A stretch of 64,000 nt of DNA from Ancistrus triradiatus (Eukaryota; Chordata; Actinopteri; Siluriformes; Loricariidae). Below, piece by piece: positions 47,611-59,000 of this stretch. Where the stretch lies: NCBI GenBank assembly GCA_025084515.1, contig JAJAGP010000277.1, positions 248,001 through 312,000 of the forward strand, in the 5' to 3' direction. Under the pieces are notes generated by a model, which worked only from the letters and a program-made list of their open reading frames with translations, was not told the DNA's origin and searched no databases. Positions within the stretch are counted from its first letter, which is position 1; each line of letters starts with the position of its first letter. A program made the position numbers and the translations under genes.

Positions 47611-50009
47611 AATGTGAATACGTTTACCATCACTAATACTCACTGAGGATGACCTTTTTTTTTTTGTAAAGCAAAGACAGCAGGTGGACAAAAAAAGTAG
47701 GAAAGAAGTACGACGAAATCGTGTCAGCCTTTTGCCACAACCTGAATGAACACTGCCAGCTTTTTCGCCCATTCACAGCAGCAACACCTAATACCGGTTT
47801 TAGGCCATGCGATTTCAGCTGACTAATAAGACTATTTGGAGTCACAGTGAGATGATTCACGAAAATTCTTGGGCAAATTCTAAGGGCAGACTGTGCAGTG
47901 TGTGTGGTGTCTGATTATAAGATGGTTTTCTAAAGGTAGACCTGCAAATACAGAAAATTACTATGTGCTGCTCAAACAGCACAATCCAGGTTTGTACAGA
48001 AAATGGGGTCGAGTAAACAGGAGCGAGTCTTTGACATAATGGCAGCAACGTAATGCCTAGGGAAAGCACTTTGTTTGCATTTCGCCAGTGTCACTACCAC
48101 ATTTGTAGCTGTACCCCAAGTTTGGCTTCATCCACGGTAGTCCTCTTATTGGTGGGGTTTAGATTAATCTGGTAGCAACCATGAGACAACCCCAAAGTAA
48201 TGAGAATGCCAGAACTTTGTTGTCGATTATTGTCAAAAATTCCTAATATAGGCCTAAAATATCAGGTCATCCATCAGGCAGTTACTGGAAATGGTTTGGC
48301 CAATGGTCTAAAATAACCATTTTCGGATACCTTAGTCTCAGTTAATGACCTGAACTGCTAACCTATTACACAATTAATGTCTCAGTAGCCTCCAGGAAAA
48401 TCTAACTCCACTATGTGGTTTCATCTGCATCTTCAAGTCTAGTGTGAAGCATTGCTATTAGAAGTATCGAGCCACGTTCATCAGATGTCGGACTGCAACT
48501 GACCTCAGCACATCCACTTCACTAAAATCCCAACGAATCTGCAGCCGATCATCACCGAACATGAGCCAAGGCTAAGATCTATTTGGCCGTTGTTCCTTCA
48601 GCCTTAGCACCATTGCACTCTCTCGGCTTATGGGATGTAAAGTCTACACTTCTTATATCTCAAATCCATCCCTCTCATCACCATGCTTATAACCCATCTG
48701 CTCGGCAAAGCCATTGCTCTTATCGCTGGGATTGCCTTCCTGTTGATTGTGTGTGAGCAATCACAGTTTCTATTATTATGGAGGCATTTCTCCAGGTACG
48801 GGTGGCTGAAACCGAGCGCCCAGACGAGTGCTTTCTCCACTCAATACGAAAAGTGGTAAGGTTAATAATAGGAAGCAGAGGCAAGGTCATTGCTTTCAAA
48901 TGACAGCAAGCCTGATCTCCAATATCTCTTTTGTTAGCTGAAAGCAGAGAAAGGAAAATGCAGCTGGGAAAAAAAAAAAAAACTGTGGCTTTCCCTGTGG
49001 GCAAATGTCACAAAAGCTCCTTTCGTTTAACCCCTTGGCTTTGTAAGCTTTTGCTCAATGCCCTTTCTTTAGATAGAGCCTGGGACAGTGACCTGAGGTA
49101 ATAAATAAGATCAGCCTGGTCACTAGTCATGGAACACTGCAGAAACAAAAATTTAACCCATGGAAGGACCAAGCAAGAACCTTAATGAGGGATTTTATAA
49201 TATCACTAATCTTATAGTTTACAAAGAATGAAGAATTCACAACATTATCAGTTTATAGTGCTGCTTGTTTATATACCTTCCTGTTGGAACTGTGGTTTAC
49301 ATTCAACTAGAACCAAGCACTTATGTACATCACACGCTATGAGCTGCACAGTCACAATACACTGGAACTGGTGAAGCCATCCTTACATTATTCAGTCTCA
49401 CACACACATTTTTCTCCGTCCAACCAATGAAATGACGTCACAGGGAGTGTGAATTGTGGCTTTTAACAGCTCCTATTAGACCCCACCATGCTCTATATCA
49501 GAACACCCAGCACCATCCATTACCGAGAGAGATTTCCTGTGTTACATCGACTGTACACATGTTGAGAGATCAGACGGCTTACAAAACATGCCCCCTCTGT
49601 GCTCCCACAATGCATTGCAGTGCATTGGCGCATCATAGATATGGGAGATGCACTACAACAGATACACTGGCCCATCTATCCTGACCGCCCAGATGTCACA
49701 GGTAATCTTGTTCCTTGTTTGTCATATTGCCAGCACAATGAGAGGCATCATCACTCTTGCTTGGGCCAGACAAAAGCGGACAGCGAAGGTCGACAGAAGG
49801 GGCAGCAAGGCACACAAGATACTGTCAGTGCTCGTCTGGAGTGAGGGATCACAGGGGGGAAAAGGATTCTATCTACTCGGTATACAGGAAGAGAAGTATG
49901 GAACTGCCACACTTACTGGGTGTCCATCCAGGTTTTACCGTGTAGCAAATAAACAAATCACAGATATGACACCAAACTATCTTTCTTTGATAACTGAAGA
50001 TTCCGACTT
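47611..50009. other. intergenic, no gene recognised
   Basis: Overlapping open frames at 49454-50040 were inspected. They show no known domain and no clear splice structure. Confidence 0.5.
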
Positions 50010-50090
50010 CATTCATTCATTCATTTTATTACCCGCTTAATGTTTGATCAGGGTCGTTGGAAAGCCAGTGCCCAGCCAGTGACACCTTAA
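50010..50090. repeat. CATT microsatellite plus short dispersed repeat
   Basis: CATTCATTCATTCATTTTAT is followed by TACCCGCTTAATGTTTGATCAGGGTCG. It resembles a common fish repeat in which a CATT tract precedes a CGCTTAT...AGGGTCGC block. Confidence 0.45.
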
Positions 50091-50129
50091 ACAAATTAAC
50101 TTGTGTGACTCAATGACTTTATTGGGTTC

Positions 50130-51000
50130 TGCTTGATCCTCAGATCAAGCAGAGGAAAAAATAATGGAATAACTCAAATTTGAGGGAAAATATACCACAA
50201 TAAGTACTTTTACTTAGTAACACAATCAGACATTTATGACGACTTCTTTGAGGTCTGGACTTACAGTACAAAACAATATTCATAAAGCTGCTACCAACTT
50301 TTCCTGTACATGCAGGCTGGAGCCTCGTCACAGAGTTGATATGCTCTTTGCACTTGTGCGCTCTGTGGCGTGATTTATCATCATTCTGACAACTGCCCTC
50401 ATCACCAAGCTCATTTTCTATTGATGGAATTAGAGGTGTGTCCAAGTTTTGCCACAACTGAGGCACTGATTGCCATCTCCCCTGGTCCTTTACCTAACAT
50501 GCGTCCCTAACATAAGGCAGTGGAAAAATTAGATTTTCCTCAGGCAGCCATCTATATACATTTCATTAAAACAGTACCAGACCCAGCTTCAGAATCATCT
50601 CCTTGGCTAATATAGATTTGTGATTCACTGCTGAACATCACTGTCACCCGATCATCCACACGCTGTCATTTCTTCTCTTTAGTAACTTTTTTTGTAGGCG
50701 TGTCCATACCGTAGGTAAATCCCTTTTCATTCAATCGATTTCTTGCAGTTTTGTCACAAACTGACTCGTGTCCATCCAGTTGTTTTGTAGTGCATGTTCT
50801 ATTGTCAAGACGTTTATCCATGTTACTTGTTCTACCTGTATGTTATAAAAGGAAAACCTTTCCATTTTGTTCATACTTGACAACATATTTGAAAAAAATA
50901 AATAAATAAATATTTTTCCACACTGTATTTGATTTCTTTCTTGAAGGAGTTTTATAATACTTTGCGTCATACCAGTTGACAACTCTCTTGTTGGGGCCAT
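50130..51000 (-). mobile_element. decayed Tc1/mariner-type transposase remnant
   Basis: The minus-strand translation has an N-terminus-like piece MAPTRELSTGMTQSIIKLLQ (51000 downward), then NNWMDTSQFVTKLQEI. Near 50610-50650 comes VTVMFSSESQIYISQGD, which resembles the DDE-domain motif VxFSDESxF of Tc1/mariner transposases with D changed to S. Many stops separate the pieces. Element ends were not found. Confidence 0.5.
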
Positions 51001-52702
51001 AGGTCTTTCAATTAGCCACGTCCAGCTTGTTTGCTCAATTTTAACTGCGGGCTAATTTGCATTTTTAAACTTGTCAACATTTGTTTTAAAAACACAAATT
51101 ACAAGATGGTTCCAGACACTTTTCTGCTTCTTGATCTGGAAAACACCATTAACTTGGGGGAAAAAAAATCCCTTGCCCATGAGGTTCTATCAGCTATTGG
51201 TGAATAATGATTCTTGCCCTTTTGAGGGATCGGAGATCACAGGTCTTGTGCTCTTACACTTTATACACTGAAAGTCCTCCAGATTCCTTGAATCAGATAA
51301 TGATATTATGCACTGTGGTTGTTTTTAAACATTTCAATAATTTTCTTACACATTTTTGGATAAACTGTTGGTCATCCAACCATGATTAAAATCACCTGTA
51401 TCAAATCATTATTTCCTTTTTTTTAAATCTCATTAATATCCCTGAATATCCCCATGCCAGCTTTTTTTTTTTGGGAATGTGTCGAAGGTCTGAAACACGG
51501 GGATGGATGTTTATTAAGAAACAAAGTCGACCAGAAAAACATGAAATATTTTCGGGTCATACCATCTGCAGTGAAATAAAAGTCAATGATTTTTTTCCAT
51601 AGCAAATTGTTTCTGATTTGGGTTTGTATCTTTGCGCTCCTAGTATTTATTACATCTGCACTTGAGCATAAAACTGAGAACCTGTTGCCTAACGAGTAAT
51701 AAATATGAACAGATTACGCAAAACCTTCTATCAGAGCACCATCAACTATTTACACATTATGTAATCCTTCTGAATAAGAGCATCTGATTATTGACAGGAA
51801 ATCCAAAACCAGTAAAACTAAGGAGGGGACGTTCTTTACTTGGCAGTTCAAATTCAAGGCTGCAGCTCCCCCTGCTGGACAAGAAACATCATTGGGTAGA
51901 GCGGTGTGTGTTTATAAATACACCATTTTGTCAGCGACAGTGCAAGCTGTAATGAATAAGGCTTATGGTTATTTTTATATTGAAGTATTTTGCACAAACA
52001 TAAGCAGAGAGAAGAGCTGCAGAATCTCTGTAGATTAAACTGCAGGAAGAACAACAGAATAAATCTACCATTTCTATCATAAGGTTCCTGTTATAAGGCT
52101 TACTGGGCTTACTCTGTTCAGGGTTTGTCAGTCCAGGGGCACCTCAGAGTTGAGACGAGATTAAGACCAGCCCGTTGCGATTGTTTGGGTGTCTCACTAA
52201 GATTCGCCCTGGTTGGCTCCTGCTAGAGCCGTTCCAGATATGTCCTCTGGACTTAGACCCCAGAGAAAACCCAGGACCTAGCGGAGGCATTGAATTTCAT
52301 AGTTGGCTTGGGAACGCCTGGGGATCCCATAAGAGGAGCTGGTGCATCACTGGTGCTGGTGACTGAGCACTCTGGGCCACTGTGACCCTCTAGAGGAAAT
52401 GCAAATGTAAAGCGAGACCGGGGTTATTTAAGGGCATTCAAAGTGTGCAAAATTCCTATTTAAAAATGCCACCTAGTGGGATGATTCTCACAGATCATTC
52501 AGAAAGGCTCCTCGATACTACAGCCCAGAGGCATGTGAAACTGATAATTATCCAAATTGAGCAGCCAGCAGAGTGCATTTCAATTCATTATTGTTTAATA
52601 ACTTCAATCAGGTACAAGGAGACATTGTGTGTGGCATCTAAAAGAGACTAGTTACGGAATGTTATCACATCAAACAAATACTCCGTGCCATTTCTCGTTT
52701 TG
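51001..52702. other. intergenic, possible transposon debris
   Basis: AT-rich sequence follows the Tc1/mariner-type relic, possibly including its lost end (51000-51600). Nothing coding is recognised. Confidence 0.45.
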
Positions 52703-52710
52703 ACCCCAAT

Positions 52711-53640
52711 TAGGCCTGCAACTAACGATTATTTTAATAATCGATTAATCGGTTGATTATTTTTAGAACATTGAATAACAGAGCAAATAAGTGCTTACAA
52801 TAAATGAATAACAATAAATTAAATGCATTAATAAATTAAAACAAATTAAATAAAGAAAAATAAGTGCATCTCTGATGCAAACACTACATACAAACTCATT
52901 CACGCTCTTTCTTTAGACTCATTTCTCTGGCTCTCTTTTTAGAGACTGTATTTCCTGCTGCAGAAAAACGCTCAGACAGTGTTGAAGTAGCAGGAATGCA
53001 TAAATAGGAGTTGGCTAGCCTGGCCAATATATGATATCTCTCTCTTCTAACTCCATCACTGTCATCATCCAGCTAACAAGCAAAAAACAGCATCAACCGT
53101 GCTATGCCTGTTCACATAGTATGAGAGCGCCATTACATTTCCTCACTTCAAAACGGAACAAACTCGGGATATTGTGGTGACTTACGCGGTTATTGAGCTC
53201 CCCTCATCCTCATCGGTCACTCCATGTTTCCGTTTCGAGGGCTGTATCAGCACCAGGGTGCTCCCGTGCCAGGTCAGATCACTTTTGCAAAGTTTGCATG
53301 TCACACATTTTTCAGTTGTGTGAAGTGTGAAGTGCTCCGACACTTTTGAGGACCTCTAAGCCGAACCTTCTTCTCTGCGTCGGTCATGTTTCATTTGTAG
53401 AATTTATTTAATTCTTAACGCCAACTTATTTTGAAGATTCTGCGTCGGCTCCGCCTTGCTCCGTTCAACTCGCTCGTATTTTTTTTCCAGCATTGACGAA
53501 GTGCCGCAAGTAACGTAAGTGGATATGACAAGGCGAGGGCAACATAAATCATGCGACAACGAATCGATAAGGAAATTCGTTATCGACACTTAATCGATTA
53601 TTATCGTTATTATTTGATATTATTCGTTGTTGCAGCCCTA
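52711..53640 (-). mobile_element. internally deleted hAT-type transposon, 930 bp, with 8-bp target duplication
   Basis: The ends are TAGGCCTGCAAC and GTTGCAGCCCTA, an inverted pair typical of fish hAT elements. Adjacent TAACGATTATTTTAATAATC-like AT-rich subterminal repeats flank both sides. The 8 bp ACCCCAAT occurs immediately before (52703-52710) and after (53641-53648) the element. Minus-strand relics remain of a BED-type zinc finger (CVTCKLCKSDLTWHGST near 53251-53320) and of the hAT C-terminus (FSAAGNTVSKKRA near 52935-52975). The catalytic core is absent. Confidence 0.88.
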
Positions 53641-53648
53641 ACCCCAAT

Positions 53649-56035
53649 TATCCTAGTCCGGGTCGTCCAAAACTCAGACAAAAGCAGTAGGCCATTGCAC
53701 GGGCCCCCTAACTACAACTATTCAATTCACAACATATTGGATAGAACTTGGATCCAAAACCTGTCCTCATAACCAGCTTAGCCAGCGAGCAGTTTTTAAT
53801 ATTAAGCTTTCAAATATTTACATTTTCATTAAACCCACCGAAAGAGTGTGATCATTTTGATCCATCCTTAGTACAGCCTGACATGGCAATGTGGAATCGT
53901 ATATCCCTAAACTCAAACGCTGCAGACGTTTACTCCCCGATTTGGATCCTACTGTCTTTATAAACATTAGTTTTACATTTTGTATTTGAGTCTCTTATGA
54001 TTCATCACCAGCACCTCCGCAGGCTTGGAAACTGGTTTGCAGCTCATGGTGGAGCAACGCTCAAGAAAGTGGGTCACACACAGCAGTCCAGTAAAACGAG
54101 CACACCCAGGAAGTGTGGCTGATCAACGATGGAGAGCGCGCCATGCTCGGGGAGTGAGGGGCCTCTACTTTGCAGTGCTGTGCAAAGCCCATAAATCAAC
54201 TCTAACCACGGCAAATTAAGCAACATCGATGCCGTCACGGAACAGAGCAAACTCAGGATCCGGCCAGGAAGAGAAACTCAGAATTTCTCTGTGAGAAGGT
54301 AAGAAATGGAAGTGTTTGCTAGCAGAGGGACAAGCGTGCACAAGAGTGCTGGAGAGTCGAACGTACAAAATAAGAAATGGGATACTTGTGCCTCGCACAG
54401 GTTAAAGAAAAGCCACGAACAGACACTTCTTACAAAGTAACACCCGGTTTCACCCTGGCAGCAATACGTACTGAAAAACCATTTCATAACGTCACCAACA
54501 AACAAGGGACATTCAAATATACATTTAAAAAAGACCATGTGATGATAGTGGCACAATTTTATAGATTCTTCCTCGTTTGTATTTGCCACAGATCTAAGGC
54601 GACAAGTTATTAACGTCAAGAAACATCACTTACTTTCTTTTAGATAACAAGTGGCACGTCCTAAATGTCATAAATACACTAAATACAGATTGGTACAGTC
54701 ATCTGGTGCTTTAGTAAAACGTTCCTTTAAATATTTTTAAACTTGACCAGGATTTGGTTTAACTTTGGTGGAAAAAGTTTCCTATACCCAGCTGCCACAT
54801 GGACGTAAGCAATTACAAATACTTCATGAAATGTGCGTTATTACTATTATTATTAAGACGGTGTAAACACTACATGAATATTTAACTATACCCGACTCAG
54901 CCTCTAACCTGGAAAGTAGTCCATACCTCTTTCCTGTCACCTCCTACCTCCTGCCACATTCTACAAGCACAAGAAAAACCACAGTCAAGATCTAAACATT
55001 TGATTGTTAGAACAACTTGAGCCATGTCTGAATTCCTCATCACATTCCCTATATACTATTTAATTTCACTGTTTATATAGAATATGCAGCTCATGCGTCA
55101 GTTCCTGAGGACCTGGTGTGAACCCCAGTCTGGGCTTGCAAGGTGAAGGGGCACCTGTGCCAAAAGAATTCCGGGACAAACTCCCAAATTTGTAACCATC
55201 ACCATCTTCGTTCAATTCAGAGCCGAGAAGTGTGGCAGGATATCTATTTGGGAGCGTGCACACTGAATTTACAAGACATTAAGGGTAACGCAGGGCACTA
55301 TTCTGTGGATTCAACTGCCCACTGAGAATCGCCAATGCTAAATGTGGCACCATGTAGGAAAAATATGGGCACACCATTAGCGTGGTATGTTAAGGAAATG
55401 AGTTGAGCGTTATAAACAATACACTGAAACTGGCTTCCATACATAATTTATAGTGAAGTACTCAACAGCAACTCCATACACATTTAAAGGCACTACTGAC
55501 AATTCAAACCAGCAGCACGCTACCAGGAGTTGCTAGGATCATGTCGTTCTGACTTATTTTCCACACCAAAGACAGTGACTCCCCACACCAAGTGCTGTTC
55601 TGTAGAATGCGCTTTTAATTAGGCTCCCAGCGTGAAGCCGACGCACCGATTCACATTCTACTTAAGATTCCCCATCTCTGAAATGGGAAAAGACGTGCAG
55701 CAAAACGAGACAGTAGGAAAAGACTGAAAGCATAAGAAGTAGCAAAATTGAAACCAGAAGGAAGCAGAAAAAGTCTCTGGATGCAAATAAACACTACAAA
55801 ACAGCGCACAAATCCAGGAAAGGGTTCAGACGTCAGATCTGCTCCGGGAAAACAACATTATTATGAATGAATACTAAGAGGGTTCACAGAGAAAAATACA
55901 TTCACATTTCTAGACCGACAGCGTTCATGATGTGTAACGGCACAAATGTCCATCACAGAAAGAGCACGTTTGTTTGTGGGCATCCGCGACTGCACAGACA
56001 GCAGATACAGGTGGAGATGTGGGCGGGCTTCACCA
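53649..56035. other. intergenic and probable akap1 3' UTR
   Basis: No exon is recognised. The right-hand part, from about 55600, is probably akap1 3' UTR. Confidence 0.5.
55614..55619 (-). terminator. akap1: candidate akap1 polyadenylation signal
   Basis: On the minus strand the variant hexamer ATTAAA lies about 415 bases after the stop codon. GT-rich runs (TTGGTGTGGGG and TTTGGTGTGG) follow within 60 bases, as expected for a cleavage site. Confidence 0.35.
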
Positions 56036-56098
56036 TCAGTGGCTGTTCAACCACGAGCAAAGCCCACGATCCACCAGCGCGCCGTTGACAGAAATCAT
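56036..56098 (-). CDS. akap1: akap1 terminal coding exon and stop
   Basis: The acceptor is CGTGTGTAG. It encodes MISVNGALVDRGLCSWLNSH and TGA (56036-56038), aligning with mammalian [21 protein letters not shown]. The protein ends a few residues earlier than in mammals. Confidence 0.9.
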   Translation of the reverse strand: MISVNGALVDRGLCSWLNSH

Positions 56099-59000
56099 CT
56101 ACACACGGGATAGACACCAGCATGAACGTTAGTGGAACAAAACCAAAAAAAATAAAAATAAATAAAAATAAAGAATAGCTTTCCATTGTCTTGTCCTAAG
56201 ACGATTATAGACTTTTATACAGATCCACATAAATGGTGATTGCCGGAATCCTGACCTTCGACTATCTATACAGTATCGATTGAATACAACTTAGAATTCC
56301 GGGGTTAAACCATTTTAAACTCACAGTACACCATTACAAATAGCTGATCTTATGCTAGAGAACGGGTTGAAAAATGATTCCTTTTCTGCATGGCAATGAA
56401 TAAAAGGGCAAAAACTGTGCCGAGCTAAAAATGGACCGGCCCCATCGTACAACGGCTCCCCTCACTAGCTCCTGTCCTTCAAGACTTGAGCTTAAAAGAC
56501 AAGTATGACGACTTGGGCACCCAAGAGGCGGAATTAATTATCTAGACAGACTGCACTTGCACTAAATTTATTAAAAACAACAAAAAATATGCTGTCTTTT
56601 ACTACTAGTTGTTTTTACACACACAACTCCTTCAAACAGCGTTTTAGTTAGTGTTCTTGCACTGTGAAGTAGTCTACTAAGCAGAACCGGCGTCTGATTA
56701 ATGCTGTGAATGATTGCTACCCATGCTGAGGTGTCAGGGCAGAAAATACCACGTGAATTTGTCAAGCATTGATAACAAGGAATACTGGAGAAATAAACAA
56801 ACCTCCTCGCCTGCCGATCGCCACATGTGCACCAAGGGCAGTCCGCTCTGACTACCAGTCACCTAGGAACAGAATATCTCCACTTACTGAAACGTTCAGA
56901 GTAAACAAAGCTCAGAGAGCAGTTCTCTCGCTACTGAGTTTTTACACCATGTGCAATGTAGAACAGCCTCAGTCACAAATGAAGAAGGCCATTCCAATTG
57001 GCTGTTTGTATTAATATAATAACCGGCAGAGCTGGACAATGTTTATACACAAATATGTCACATCAGTGATGCGGATCAGTGTTCAACACGCAAGCATAGT
57101 GAATCCATTTGCGGCATGTGATCAACAAGGGATTAGGTATTCAAACAGCTTACCTTTATGATTAAAGGAACCCCTTGTGTTAATTCCTCAAGGGCTTGTT
57201 TGGCCTCAACGGAAAACCCTGCCTTCCCTAAGGAATCAACCAAAAAGTGAGTTCTGGCAGGAGCCTTAGTGGAAAAGGGAATAAAAACACCGTCACCCAA
57301 AGTGCAAACCTGAACACAAGAGTTTAACCTAAATAAGACTGCACTGGAATTTCTTGGTGTGCAGTGCGACATCTCAGTGCGATATTCCTACATTTTACTC
57401 TCAAACAGCAGTGCGGCAGCAGAATAAGGCTCAAACGTCATTACAAAAACATTACAGTCTTCAATGGCCATCTAAGGTCAGCTCTCAATCAAAACCAGAG
57501 CCAGAAGAGCGTCCAGTTTTACCTGGCAGCGGCGCAAGATTTTTCCAACATGACCTCCGTGGCCTGAAAAGGCAGAGTCATGAAGTCTGATCTGGGAAAT
57601 TAGAGCAAGCAATGTTACATTCCTAAATGTGTCTGCGTGACGAGGGCAAACGGGTCACAGGCCACAAAACAAGAGCTCACCTGATCTGCGTCACGTAGCC
57701 TCCGTAGTCCACGTACCTGATCTGTACCGTGTGAGAGTCTTGGTAGTGATGGATGACCTGAGCTCTCCACCAGCCACCGTCGGCAGAGGGGGCGGCACAT
57801 AATACGCCCGCTGCACGTGTGACAAAGGAGGTTACAACAACTCCAAGCTGCTAAGGTTGTTCATGATTAATCGATGGACAGGTATTAGTATTCGAACTGA
57901 CAATGCGAGAACTGAGCCTACAGAACAATCGGACTTCGCGTGCATGCTCGGCAGGTGGTCCGACTGTGGCTCTGCCGATGCGTACAAATAAGGTTCGTCC
58001 CCAAGATGAAGGTCAGGCCAAAGATTAACGCGATAAACCTTATTATCCAAATACACAGGACGGAACATTATTTGTAACCCTAAGACATTGGTCCTACGAT
58101 GGATTTGCAGTCCTTCTAGGTAAATCTAACTTCCCGAGGAGAAGGGTGTAGAGTGCAGGAACAGGTTTGGTCCTGTGCATGTGGGTGGAGCGTGTTTGTT
58201 CACACCGTGTACCTTCCACAGGAGTGGGCAGGTTGGGGCATCCTGGATGCGAGTAGCAGAAGACCATCTGCTCGTTGAGGCAGCACAGCGCATAATAGGT
58301 AGGGTGCGTGTGCTGCTGCACAAACAGGCAGTTCGCTGCCTCCACTCGGGTTACCATTACCTCCACAGTCCTGTCCTGAGGGAGCAGCAGCTAGAGCAGG
58401 GGACAGGCACAAATGCACAGGCTTGAGAGTGAACCGAATAGTGCATAGCAAATCTAAACAGCAGTGCTGCTTCTTAGAATAATGCCTAGTCAGTGAAGGT
58501 TGTTTTCATCTCATCATCCGTCCGATATAACCAACCCGTCTTCATTTAACAAGACTGTCTTTAACTAACATTATTAACATACCCAGTAAGTAACAGGGGC
58601 AGCCGGGAGGGCGGCAGGCTGCAAGCTGGTGTGACGGTTGCTCAAATCCAAATCTTTGAACTTCTTCCTGATTAGCGCCAAGGCATTTTCCACCTGCATC
58701 TTAGACCCTGACAAATGAGAACATTTCATGTTTTTCCATGACTCGACACCATGTCCTCCAGGCATTGCAAAATCACAGCTATTTTCCGCCATCATCCATC
58801 CAAGTCCTCCCTCACAAAAGCAGTACGACAATAAATCTGGTTATGACCAAAAAAAGTGTGCAAACACACAGTGCACTCACCTTCGATATGACAGATCTGA
58901 ACCTCATGTGTGTAAGCCAGGGCGGACACGTAGATGGTGGCGCCGGAATTTTTCTTCAGGAAGTCGATATGCTTCCCGTTCTTCCCAATTAACCTTCCCA

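Noticed and set aside
57254..57371. upstream in-frame extension of akap1 exon 8 (open to 57372)
   Set aside because: The acceptors there (TTCAG, CACTAAG) do not keep phase with exon 7 and the added residues do not resemble AKAP1.
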